Source of the DNA: Verrucomicrobiia bacterium
GTDB lineage: Bacteria; Verrucomicrobiota; Verrucomicrobiia; Limisphaerales; UBA11358
Length of the DNA: 34,416 nt
Direction of reading: 5' to 3'
Assembly: GCA_031290985.1 (NCBI GenBank)
Contig: JARLJW010000072.1
Location: 1 to 34,416, forward strand
Part shown: positions 1-9,044 of the stretch, one piece after another
How positions within the stretch are numbered: position 1 is the first letter of the stretch
How the letters are laid out: each line of letters opens with the position of its first letter
Made by a program: the position numbers and the translations under genes
The notes under the pieces: generated by a model
The model's database searches: none
The model's input: the letters and a program-made list of their open reading frames with translations, nothing else
What the model was told of the DNA's origin: nothing

Positions 1-86
1 ATTGTTTTCTGCCCGTTATGGATTTCAATCAAGTCGGTCACCGTTTGGGGACCCGATGCGTCGGCGTGCTGGGTGGTTCTTTTCAT
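1..86 (-). CDS. Possible 5' end of a gene leaving the window
   Basis: An open frame begins with ATG at 86 on the minus strand and runs off the left edge without a stop, giving 28 codons (begins MKRTTQHADASG). No Shine-Dalgarno site is visible and no domain can be recognised from so short a piece. It may be the start of a real gene whose body lies outside the window, or a chance open frame. From here to about 344 nothing else is recognisable. Confidence 0.25.
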   Translation of the reverse strand, partial: MKRTTQHADASGPQTVTDLIEIHNGQKT

Positions 87-344
87 TGTAAACACAAGCA
101 CACCCTAAACGGTGGCTTTTGGCAACTGCATGGATTGGGCTTTAGGCGGTTCGGGTGAAATGACGCGCTTGGCGGTCTAAAGGCGGAACCCTAAACGGGC
201 AGACGCCCCCGCGTTTGAGGCCAGTATCGAGGTTAACTCGATCAAGACCCGGCTGGCTCGGCAGAAACCGTGGGCTTGCCATCTTTCGCCCATTCCAGCG
301 CCTTCAAAACCCGAGGTCAAGTATCCGGACCCGCTTGCCAGCGC

Positions 345-515
345 CAGGCTGGCCGGAAAAGGAATTGCCCCGCCGACCGAAAGGCGATAAAGGGAAGGTG
401 AGCTTGGCCCGGCAGTTGCGGACGGAAACGACGATGACCCTGAGTTGGATCGCCCGGCGGTTGTCTGCCAGTGCAGCTCGCACTCCGCGGTTAAAAATTT
501 GCGTCAAGTCGTGCT
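345..515 (+). pseudogene. Remnant of a REP-associated (IS200/Y1-like) transposase C-terminus
   Basis: The forward frame encodes a segment containing KGDKGKVSLARQLRTETTM followed by TLSWIARRL. From memory this pattern (KGD, LR-ETTMTL, WIA-RL) is typical of the C-terminal helix-turn-helix tail of Y1-type REP-associated tyrosine transposases in this group of bacteria. The homology stops after RRL, and a plausible continuation appears in another frame, so a frameshift is likely. No catalytic HUH or tyrosine motif is seen upstream, so only the tail would survive. A palindrome-bearing repeat follows immediately at 517, the kind of sequence such transposases act on. A chance resemblance in a short stretch cannot be excluded. 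Confidence 0.42.
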
Positions 516-516
516 G

Positions 517-691
517 GCCAGTGCGGCTGCTGGCCGTACGCAAGCACCGTCGTGGCGAAACCTGTTTACCTTTTTTGTTCAGGCTGTCCGTTACCCGCCT
601 TCGTTCCCTCCGTTCTCTTCTGTTAAAAAGTTCCCCCTCCCAATCCGAGTGATTCGTGCCGCAGAATGCCGCTATCCTCCATCCTCGTTTT
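517..691 (+). repeat. Direct repeat, copy A (~175 bp) ending in two heptamers
   Basis: This copy is nearly identical to 846-1028. It opens with a small hairpin (GCCAG...CTGGC, 517-534), continues through a unique-looking middle, and ends with two 7-nt units of the ATCCTCC type at 674-687 followed by a run of T. It is non-coding. The overlapping open frames exist in several phases and match nothing. Confidence 0.85.
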
Positions 692-776
692 TAAACAGCC
701 TCTCCAACCCATCCTCCACGCCTGGTGGCCGGACGCAAGTACCGCCTTCGCGTTTTTCCGCCAGTGTGCGGCCGCG

Positions 777-829
777 CAGGTTGGAGCTTGGTGCTTCTCT
801 GGAGCTTGGAGGTTGGACGCTTGGAGCTT
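777..829 (+). repeat. Heptamer array, GGNNNTT family
   Basis: Seven-nucleotide units of the form GGNNNTT (GGAGCTT, GGTGCTT, GGAGGTT) run through this stretch. They are interrupted once by CTCT, and one unit is 8 nt long. The same arrangement, including CTCT placed four units from one end, recurs in both arms of the inverted array at 7580-7701. Just before it, at 720-745, a partial copy of the palindromic motif that opens copies A and B can be seen. Confidence 0.75.
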
Positions 830-845
830 CGCCCCATCTGCGTCT

Positions 846-1028
846 GCCAGTGCGGCTGCTGGCCGTACGCAAGCACCGTCGTGTCGAAAACTTTTTACCT
901 TTTTGTTCAGGCTGTCCGTTACCCGCCTTCGTTCCCTCCGTTCTCTTCTGTTAAAAAGTTCCCCCTCCCAATCCGAGTGATTCGTGCCGCAGAATGCCGC
1001 TATCATCCATCCTCCATCCTCGTTTTAT
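846..1028 (+). repeat. Direct repeat, copy B (~182 bp) ending in three heptamers
   Basis: This is the second copy of the 517-691 repeat, offset about 328 bp. It matches copy A almost base for base over at least 100 bp (the stretch from 905 to 1000 matches 577 to 672). Its 3' end holds three 7-nt units (1002-1022) where copy A holds two, so the copies differ by exactly one unit there. Confidence 0.85.
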
Positions 1029-1059
1029 AACCCCCCGGCCCGCTCGCCTCAACTGGTTC

Positions 1060-1330
1060 ATTCATCCTCAATTGCTCAACCCGCCAAACAATTTGCGCCC
1101 GACCTGATTCTGCTGGATATTGTCTTGTCGAAGCTGCTGCCGCCCGGGCGTTGCGTAAAATCCCGCCGTTGTGCAAAATTCCCATTGTCGCGGCCACTGC
1201 CTGAACCCTGTACCATGGTGGTTGACCGCGAGAAATGCCCGGGCGTCGGTTGCGTCGGCGATTTCGAGAAACCATCAACCCGGAAACATTTGCCGCCAAG
1301 CACGAACAATATGTTAGAAACCGTGACCGG
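1060..1330 (+). pseudogene. Frameshifted receiver (REC) domain remnant
   Basis: Three successive reading frames together spell the second half of a response-regulator receiver domain. FAPDLILLDI is the phosphoacceptor region. EAAAARALRKIPPLCKIPIV and VAATA are the helix-3/strand-4 region. VDREKCPGVGCVGDFEKP with INPETFAAKHEQYV is the DivK-like C-terminus. At least two frameshifts and an in-frame stop break it, and its first third is missing. It joins directly onto the kinase at 1337, whose own N-terminus is a receiver, so it may be the decayed last domain of an upstream regulator in the same operon. The direct repeats at 517-1028 lie where its N-terminus should be. Confidence 0.7.
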
Positions 1331-1336
1331 AAACCC

Positions 1337-4300
1337 ATGAACTCCCTGAACCGCATCCTCATCGTTGATGACCAGGCGGATAATGCTTATTACCTGCGGG
1401 CATTGCTGGCGGGCCACGGCTATGCGGTGGACGTCGCACGGCACGGGGCCGAAGCGCTGGTCAAGGCGCGGCTGGCCCCGCCCGATCTCCTCATCTCCAA
1501 CCTGCTCATGCCGGTGATGGATGGCTACACCCTGCTGCAGCTCTGGAAGGCGGATGCGCGGCTGCAGCCGGTTCCGTTCATCGTCTACGCCGCCACCGGC
1601 GCCGGGTTGGAAGACGAACGGCTGGCGCTGGCCCTGGGGGCGGATGCGTTCATCCCCAAACCGGCCGGGCCGGAGGATTTCCTGTCCCGCATCCGCGCGG
1701 TGCAAAACAATGCCGCCGCCGGCCAGCCTGCGCCGCCGAAATTTTCCGGCGCCGGCGAGCAGGAACTGCTCAAGGTCTATGGCGAGACGCGCATCCGCAA
1801 ACTGGAGGCGAAAACCCTCCAGCTGGAAGAAACCAACCGCGCGCTGCGCCGGGACCTCGCCGAACGCGGAAAATTGGAGGCCGAAGTCGCCGTGCGGGAG
1901 CAGCGCCTGAACGCCTTCTTCACCAGCGCGCCCGCCGGGCTGGTGTTGTTGGACAAGCAACTGCGCTATGTGCAGTTGAATGAAACCGTCGCCCGCATCA
2001 ACGGCATTCCCTTGCCGGATCACCTGGGCAAGACCATCCGCGAACTCCTGCCCAAGCTGGCCCCGGCGGCCGAGCCCCTGTTGCAACAAGTGCTCGCCAC
2101 GGGCGAGCCGGCCCTCAACGTCGAAATCTCCGGCGAAACCCCCAGCCGCCCCGGGGTGCTCCGCCATTGGATGGAATCCATCTTTCCCATCCCGGACCAG
2201 GACGGACGTCCCGAGGGCGTCGGCGTCATTTTCGTCGAGATCACCGAGCGCAAACAGGCCGAGGCCGCCCTGCGGGAAAGCGAGGAAAAATTTTCCAAGC
2301 TCTTTCAATCCAGCCCCATCGCCATGGCCCTGTCCACCTTGGACGAAGGCCGCTACCTCAACGCCAACGAGGAATTCTTGCGGATCCTTCAGGCGTCCCG
2401 CGAACAAGTCATCGGCCATACCGCGACCGAACTCGGCGTGTGGGCGAAGCCTGACCAACGGGCCGTGTACATGGCCAGGCTGAAAGAGCAGGGCGCGCTG
2501 CGGAACATCGAACTGGAAATCCGCGGCCAGGCCGGCCAGGTCACCCCCATCTTATGGTCGGCGGAACCGGTGACCATCGGCGGGGAAAACTGCCTGCTCG
2601 GTTCGTCGCTCGACATCAGCGAACGTAAGCGGGCGGAAAACGACGTGGTCGCCAGCAACGAAAAATTCCACCAGCTCGCGCAAAACATCACCGACGTCTT
2701 CTGGGTCCGGTCACCGGACATGAGCGAGGTGCAATATGTCAGCCCCGCCTTCGAGCGCATCTGGGGACGCCCGGTGGACCAGTTGTATGCCAACCCCAAA
2801 CAATGGGTGGATTACATCCTGCCGGCGGATCGCGAGCGGGTGACGGCGGCTTTCACCCGGCTCACCGATGAGTCGAAGGGGTTGGACATCGAGTACCGCA
2901 TCGTGCGGCCGGATGGCCAGGTCCGCTGGATCCGCGTCCGGGGCTTTCCCGTCCGGGACGCCGCCGGCCAGCTCGTCCGCCACATCGGCATCGTCACCGA
3001 CATCACCGAGCGCAAGCTGGCGGAGGAGGAATTGCACTGGAAAACCGCCTTCCTCGAAGCCCAGGTGGATTCCTCGGCGGACGGCATCCTGGTGGTGGAC
3101 AATCAGGGAAAAATCCTGCTCCAGAACCAGCGCCTGAGCGATCTGTGGAAAATCCCCCCGGAACTGGTCAAAAACAAGCATGACGCCAGCCAGCTCGAAT
3201 TTCTCACCCGGCGCACGAAAAATCCCCGGCAGTTTGCGGCCAAGATCGCCGACCTTTCTTCCCATCCCGATGAAGTGAGCCGCGATGAAATCGAACTCGT
3301 CGACGGCACGGTGTTGGACCGCTACTCGTCCCCCGTCCGGGACCTGGCGGGCACCCATTACGGCCGGATTTGGACCTTTCGCGACATCACCCAGCAGCGC
3401 AAACTGGAGGCGCAATTCCGCCAGTCGCAAAAGATGGAGGCCTTCGGCCAGCTCGCCGGCGGCGTGGCCCATGACTTCAACAACATCCTCGCCGTGATCC
3501 AGCTCCAGGCCGGCCTGTTGCAATCCGAACGCAACCTCTCGTTGCAGCAGCTCGATCATGCCGGCGAGATCGAGAAGGCCGCCCAGCGCGCCGCCAACCT
3601 CACGCGCCAGTTGCTGCTCTTCAGCCGCCAGCAGACCATGCAAACCCACGACCTCAACCTGCGGGAAGTCGTGGATAGCATCGCCAAGATGCTCCAACGC
3701 ACCCTCGGCGAGCACATCGAACTGCATTTCAAAATGCCGGCCGCCCCGCTCTTCATCCATGCGGACCCCGGCATGATGGATCAGATTCTGCTGAACCTCA
3801 CGGTCAACGCCCGCGATGCCATGCCCAAGGGCGGCCAGATCATCGTGGAGGCCGCCGCCGTCGAATTCGATGAGGCCGCCGCCGCCCAGAGCGACCACGC
3901 CCGGCCGGGCGCATTTGTGTGTTTGAGCGTCAGCGATACCGGCACCGGCATCCCGCCGGAAATTATGCCCCGGATTTTTGAACCCTTCTTCACCACCAAG
4001 GCGGTGGGCAAGGGCACCGGCCTGGGGCTCGCCACCGTTTTTGGCATCGTCCACCAGCACAAGGGCTGGCTCCACGTTTACAGCGAAGTCGGCCGCGGCA
4101 CCATCTTCCGGGTCTACCTGCCGCGGCTCACCAGGGCCCCGGAAAAAACCGCCGTGTGGGCGTCCCTGGCCTCCGCCCGCGGCGGCCACGAAACCATCTT
4201 GCTCGTGGAAGATGAATTGGCCCTGCGCGCTTCCGTCCGGAAAATCCTGTCGCACCTCGGCTACCGCGTGATCGAGGCGATCAATGGCGCCGATGCCTTG

Positions 4301-4558
4301 GACGTCTGGCAGAAAAATCGCGCCGAGATCAGGCTGTTGCTGACCGACCTCGTGATGCCCGGCGGCATGACCGGCAAGGAGCTGGCCGAGCGGCTGCTCG
4401 CCCAGGCGCCCGGCTTAAAAGTGATCTACACCAGCGGTTACAGCGCCGAAATCGTGGGCAAGGATTTTGTGCTGGAAGAAGGCGTCAACTTCCTCTCCAA
4501 ACCCTTCGAGTCGCACAAACTCGCGGAAACCGTCCGGAACCGGCTCGACGAAAAATGA
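1337..4558 (+). CDS. Hybrid sensor histidine kinase, REC-PAS(x4)-HisKA-HATPase-REC
   Basis: This is a cytoplasmic multi-sensor kinase of 1073 residues. It starts with a receiver (about 1-120), then a coiled coil (about 135-195), four PAS/PAC modules (about 195-680), a DHp domain with H712 in the motif VAHDFNN, an ATPase with N box (NARDAM), FEPFFTT and GTGLGL, and a C-terminal receiver with D1004. No membrane segment is seen. The start at 1337 ([13 protein letters not shown]) matches normal receiver starts, although the frame is open upstream into the REC remnant. The N-terminal receiver keeps the acidic pair D11-D12 and K109 but has Asn55 where the phosphorylated Asp should be, so it probably cannot be phosphorylated. 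The third PAS is a close paralogue of the PAS in the gene at 9045, and the kinase core resembles that of the gene at 19580. The ligand is unknown. Confidence 0.95.
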   Translation: MNSLNRILIVDDQADNAYYLRALLAGHGYAVDVARHGAEALVKARLAPPDLLISNLLMPVMDGYTLLQLWKADARLQPVPFIVYAATGAGLEDERLALALGADAFIPKPAGPEDFLSRIRAVQNNAAAGQPAPPKFSGAGEQELLKVYGETRIRKLEAKTLQLEETNRALRRDLAERGKLEAEVAVREQRLNAFFTSAPAGLVLLDKQLRYVQLNETVARINGIPLPDHLGKTIRELLPKLAPAAEPLLQQVLATGEPALNVEISGETPSRPGVLRHWMESIFPIPDQDGRPEGVGVIFVEITERKQAEAALRESEEKFSKLFQSSPIAMALSTLDEGRYLNANEEFLRILQASREQVIGHTATELGVWAKPDQRAVYMARLKEQGALRNIELEIRGQAGQVTPILWSAEPVTIGGENCLLGSSLDISERKRAENDVVASNEKFHQLAQNITDVFWVRSPDMSEVQYVSPAFERIWGRPVDQLYANPKQWVDYILPADRERVTAAFTRLTDESKGLDIEYRIVRPDGQVRWIRVRGFPVRDAAGQLVRHIGIVTDITERKLAEEELHWKTAFLEAQVDSSADGILVVDNQGKILLQNQRLSDLWKIPPELVKNKHDASQLEFLTRRTKNPRQFAAKIADLSSHPDEVSRDEIELVDGTVLDRYSSPVRDLAGTHYGRIWTFRDITQQRKLEAQFRQSQKMEAFGQLAGGVAHDFNNILAVIQLQAGLLQSERNLSLQQLDHAGEIEKAAQRAANLTRQLLLFSRQQTMQTHDLNLREVVDSIAKMLQRTLGEHIELHFKMPAAPLFIHADPGMMDQILLNLTVNARDAMPKGGQIIVEAAAVEFDEAAAAQSDHARPGAFVCLSVSDTGTGIPPEIMPRIFEPFFTTKAVGKGTGLGLATVFGIVHQHKGWLHVYSEVGRGTIFRVYLPRLTRAPEKTAVWASLASARGGHETILLVEDELALRASVRKILSHLGYRVIEAINGADALDVWQKNRAEIRLLLTDLVMPGGMTGKELAERLLAQAPGLKVIYTSGYSAEIVGKDFVLEEGVNFLSKPFESHKLAETVRNRLDEK

Positions 4559-4581
4559 CCGCCGAGGGTCGGGTTTTTTGG

Positions 4582-4612
4582 AAAAAGGGGCCGGTTGGCA
4601 CCAGCCCCTTTT
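4582..4612 (+). terminator. Rho-independent-type terminator after the hybrid kinase
   Basis: AAAAGGGGC and GCCCCTTTT form a 9-bp stem around a 12-nt loop, 24 nt past the kinase stop codon. With A and T tracts on both sides it could also serve the convergent gene ending at 4841, though the miniature element lies between them. Confidence 0.65.
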
Positions 4613-4618
4613 ACATTC

Positions 4619-4793
4619 TTATTGAGGCTCGTTCAATGCAGTGACGCGGCCGCAGCGCGAGCGGGGCGCGGCGTTTACGCCGCTTCAACGTTCCAAACGC
4701 CGGCGCGCCGTGGGTATTACGCGCGCTGCCGCTTTGGACCTTGAAGCGGGCTAAAGCCCGCGCCCCGTCACCGTCTTGCGCGTGCCTCAATAA
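4619..4793. mobile_element. Palindromic miniature element (MITE-like), ~175 bp
   Basis: The two ends carry perfect 10-bp inverted repeats, TTATTGAGGC at 4619 and GCCTCAATAA ending at 4793. The similarity continues imperfectly inward through most of the element, including paired inner hairpins (GCGGCGTTTACGCCGC in the left arm, GCGGGCTAAAGCCCGC in the right) and TTCCAAA/TTTGGA near the centre. The whole element could fold into one long hairpin. It has no coding capacity and sits between convergent genes. A target duplication is not clear. The family could be moved by a transposase elsewhere in the genome. Confidence 0.7.
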
Positions 4794-4840
4794 ATTATCC
4801 GTAAAAATTTGCCGCGGATCACCGGTCATCCCCCTCGCCG

Positions 4841-5950
4841 TCAAAAAGCCAACGGCGGCGTCAGCCCGGTGTAATCCCCGATGATTTTCGCATCGTATGG
4901 CGAGTACAAGCCGTTTTGCGTCGTATGGTGGTCATACCCCACGTTGTTGCCGATCGCGCCGCCGCCGTCCAGCGGCAATCCGTAATTCGCCACGATGTGT
5001 CCGGCCAGGCTCACCCGGATCACCCGGTTGTTGAACTGGTCACTGATCAGGGTGTCGCCGTTCTTGAGCCGGATCGCGCGGGTGGGCAGGGGAGCCGCCA
5101 CGCTCAGCGCGTTGGTGTCCGTGACGTATTGCCAGACCACGCGGTCGCGCGCATCCACCTCCACAGCGCGGGAATTGCCCGCATCCGTCAACAACGTGTC
5201 TCCGTTGGGCAGGCGGCTCGAAAACGCCACCGCGCCCACCGTGCCGCCAGCCGTGAAAGTCTTCACGATCTGGTCCCTGCGCGTCACCTCGATGGCCCGG
5301 TTGTTGTTTTCATCTGAGATCAGGATGTGGCCGTTGTCCAGCAGCTCGGCGGAATTGGGGCTGTTGAGCTGGTCGTCCGGATTCATGTTCGCACCCGGAT
5401 ATTCCCAGACGATTTGTTTGAACAGGTTGACCTCGATGATCCGGTTGTTGCCTTGATCGGTGATCAACACATGAAAGTTCGGCAGCCACGTGCACTGCAC
5501 GGGCGTGCTCAGCAGGTTGGGACCATCACCGGTCTGGCCGAACTGGCCGTATTGCCAGACCGTGTGGCCGGCGCGATCCACCAGCAGCACCCGGTTGTCC
5601 ACCGCGCCATCGGGCGCCTGCGGAATCACCTCGGGCGGCGTGCCCGTGCCCGCCATCAAAGTAAAGTCGCCCACCCGCTGCGCGTCGTTGCAGCCGATGA
5701 CCGACCGCGCCGAAAAGTCGTTCGGCCCCAGCCCGTACTCCCAGGCGATGTTGCCGTTCGCATCCGCTTCGATCACCCGGTTGTTGAACTGGTCCGCAAT
5801 CAGGATGTTGCCCGGTTTGTTGAAAGCCGGCGCGGACACGCGTACAGGTGCGGCGAGCACAGATAAACCCGTGGCCAGGGTCAGGATGCCGACGGCGAGC
5901 ACGGAGCCCAGGATTCCGCCCTGCAAATTTCTGCAATGTCTGTTATTCAT
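4841..5950 (-). CDS. Secreted NHL/PQQ-like beta-propeller protein
   Basis: The protein has 369 residues. An N-terminal hydrophobic segment (about 13-33, ending in LAAP) is a signal peptide, so it is exported. The mature part has five or six repeats of about 45-60 residues, each with a core like GNILIADQFNNRVIEVD followed by a WEYG-type strand, as in NHL or arylsulfotransferase-like propellers. Such proteins usually act as binding scaffolds, and no catalytic residue is evident. The start at 5950 is preferred because GGAG lies 8 nt upstream. An in-frame ATG at 5971 has no such site. The gene is transcribed away from hflX across a shared ~340-bp upstream region. Confidence 0.85.
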   Translation of the reverse strand: MNNRHCRNLQGGILGSVLAVGILTLATGLSVLAAPVRVSAPAFNKPGNILIADQFNNRVIEADANGNIAWEYGLGPNDFSARSVIGCNDAQRVGDFTLMAGTGTPPEVIPQAPDGAVDNRVLLVDRAGHTVWQYGQFGQTGDGPNLLSTPVQCTWLPNFHVLITDQGNNRIIEVNLFKQIVWEYPGANMNPDDQLNSPNSAELLDNGHILISDENNNRAIEVTRRDQIVKTFTAGGTVGAVAFSSRLPNGDTLLTDAGNSRAVEVDARDRVVWQYVTDTNALSVAAPLPTRAIRLKNGDTLISDQFNNRVIRVSLAGHIVANYGLPLDGGGAIGNNVGYDHHTTQNGLYSPYDAKIIGDYTGLTPPLAF

Positions 5951-6294
5951 GACAATTCTCCATTGGTTCAATGCGGCGATTCATTCGCCCCATCGCGAAC
6001 AGTAAGAGGCGTCGTTCCCTGGAAAGTTCCCGCGAAAATTTCCCCCGCCGCCACAGCGGGGTGAAAATTTCGCACGCAGTTTTCCGCGATGAATCTGCAC
6101 TCCGTGGTTTGAATACGCCCCTCAACTCACTAGCCCGTGCAGTTCGTGAACTCCTCCTGGGGTGGCAGAGCGAAACAGCGACACCGCTTTCGTCTGCAAC
6201 CGGCTCAGGCTTACCTCTGAATAGTTCCGCCGCCCCTCAAAATATCCGCACTTTCACCTGCCGCCGTCTTTGGTAAGCTGTCGGCCACGAACAT
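5951..6294. promoter_or_regulatory. Divergent intergenic region with a hairpin
   Basis: This stretch separates the propeller gene (minus) from hflX (plus) and should carry both promoters. The one structure seen is an inverted repeat at 6032-6073: GCGAAAATTTC...GCGGGG and its near complement, about 16 of 18 positions pairing around a short loop. No convincing -35/-10 pair and no gene was found here. Confidence 0.4.
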
Positions 6295-7575
<1,281 letters not shown>

Positions 7576-7579
7576 GGGA

Positions 7580-7701
7580 AAGTTCCAAGCTCCAACATCC
7601 AAGCACCAGAGAATCACCAAGCTCCAAGGCTAACGAGATGGTGTTGCACGCTAAGAATGTTTGGAATTTCTCTGGATGTTGGTGCTTGGAATTTGGAGCT
7701 T
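7580..7701. repeat. Inverted heptamer arrays between convergent genes
   Basis: The left arm (7580-7625) and right arm (7663-7701) are built of 7-nt units of the form GGNNNTT, or AANNNCC on the complement. Each arm has four outer units, then AGAG/CTCT, then inner units. The arms pair along their whole length, with mismatches concentrated in the middle three bases of each unit. The outer end of the right arm overlaps the stop codon of the SDR gene (7700-7702), and the left arm begins just after the hflX stop. A transcript in either direction would fold here, so it may act as a bidirectional terminator. Confidence 0.8.
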
Positions 7702-8488
7702 AAAAACACGACTGCACCACGCCGCCATCCACCTTGAGCGCCGCCCCGTTGGTCGCCGCCGACAGCGGGCTGCAGACGTAAACCACGAGGTTCGCCACCT
7801 CTTCGGTGGTAGCAAACCGCTTCAAGAGCGATGACGGCCGGAAATTCGTGAAAAATTCCTTCTCAAATTCCGCAAACGGTTTGCCCCCGCTCAATTGATC
7901 CACAAATTCCTCCACGCCGTCGGAACGCGTGGGCCCCGGCAGCACCGCGTTCACCGTGACACCCGTGCCGGCACACGATTGGGCCAGGCCGCGCGAAACG
8001 GCCAGTTGCGCCGTCTTGGTCATGCCATAATGGATCATCTCGGGGGGCGTATTGATGGCGCTCTCGCTGCTGATGAAGACGACGCGTCCCCAGTTCCGTT
8101 CCTTCATGCCGGGCAGATACGCGCGGCTCAACCGCACGCCGCTCAGCACATTGACCTCGAAAAACCGCCGCCACTCGTCATCCGTGATCTCCCCAAACGG
8201 CTTCGGCTCGAAAATGCCGAGGTTGTTCACCAGGATGTCCACCTTGGGAAACTGCTGGAGCAACTTTGCCGTTCCGGCCGCCGTGGCGAGATCCCCCGCG
8301 AAGCCTTCAGTTTTTGCCTCGGGCACGATTTTGGCGATCTGCGCCTGCGCCTTCGAGACGGCTTCCGCTGTGCGCCCGTTCACGATGACGCGCGCGCCTT
8401 CGCGGGTCAGCCCGATGGCGATGGCGAGCCCGATGCCCTTGGTGGAGCCCGATATGAGGGCGGTCTTGTCGGTTAATTGTAGATTCAT
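7700..8488 (-). CDS. Short-chain dehydrogenase/reductase (SDR)
   Basis: This is a 262-residue classical SDR that reduces or oxidises a small substrate with NAD(P)H. The Rossmann motif is SGSTKGIG (13-20), followed by NNLG (88-91), the catalytic Ser141, Tyr154 and Lys158 (YGMTK), and the PG motif after the active site. The C-terminal AALKVDGG is typical. The substrate cannot be inferred. The start at 8488 (MNLQLTDKTALISG) fits the family length. The open frame extends 86 codons further upstream but looks non-coding. It is convergent with hflX and shares the heptamer array at its 3' end. Confidence 0.9.
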   Translation of the reverse strand: MNLQLTDKTALISGSTKGIGLAIAIGLTREGARVIVNGRTAEAVSKAQAQIAKIVPEAKTEGFAGDLATAAGTAKLLQQFPKVDILVNNLGIFEPKPFGEITDDEWRRFFEVNVLSGVRLSRAYLPGMKERNWGRVVFISSESAINTPPEMIHYGMTKTAQLAVSRGLAQSCAGTGVTVNAVLPGPTRSDGVEEFVDQLSGGKPFAEFEKEFFTNFRPSSLLKRFATTEEVANLVVYVCSPLSAATNGAALKVDGGVVQSCF

Positions 8489-9044
8489 GGTTATATTCTC
8501 AAATGGCGGACGGCAAATCTCCGGTCGCGAAGATTTCCCCGTCCGCCGGACGGCTGGAAACTCGCCTGTCAGGCGAGCCAATGCAAGTTGAAATCTGGAC
8601 GGTCTTGGCTTACGCGGCTTGGCATCGGGAAATGGGCGGTCGCCGGAATCTAACAGCTCGAATTTGAACCCCAAGGGGCGGATATTCTGAGGTTTCGCAT
8701 TTCTCCGGCAGTTGCTGAAAAGTCTCAGGCTGAAGGCCACATTCACCCGCAGACCGGTTTTGGTCGAAATTGCTCGACGCCCTCCGGATATAGTCGTACA
8801 AGATTAATAGTGGGAAAGCCGCGTTTGGCACAAAATGGGCAGGTCAGTCTGGGCAGAAAAAAGAACCACCATGAAAATGAATTCCTCTCGCCGGCAAGTC
8901 CGTCGCCGGGCACCATCAGCAACCACCCGGCGCCTATTTCCCCCATGGCATCCGCCCGATGTTTAAGACCGGTTGTTTTTCATAAACAATTTTTAAATAA
9001 TGACGATATAAGCGATAAATGATGAATCAGACCGCGCTAAACCC
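8489..9044. other. Divergent intergenic region, no gene seen
   Basis: The region holds the upstream DNA of the SDR gene (minus) and the PAS protein gene (plus). Two small perfect hairpins are visible near the SDR end, CCGTCCGCCGGACGG (about 8537-8551) and CTCGCC/GGCGAG (about 8563-8579). Near 8973-8999 an A/T-rich stretch with TTGTTT and TAAATA about 15 nt apart could be a sigma-70-like promoter for the PAS gene. The short open frames have no recognisable protein features. Confidence 0.4.

Noticed and set aside
1076..4255. Long minus-strand open frames (460 and 514 codons) opposite the first kinase
   Set aside because: They are antisense shadows of a GC-rich kinase gene with clear domains on the plus strand. 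Their translations show no family motif.
5943..6125. 60-codon minus-strand frame upstream of the propeller gene
   Set aside because: It has no recognisable features and overlaps the hairpin and the preferred ribosome site of the real gene.
8489..8746. N-terminal extension of the SDR gene to 8746
   Set aside because: The extra 86 codons lack similarity to SDRs, and the Rossmann fold starts normally after the ATG at 8488.
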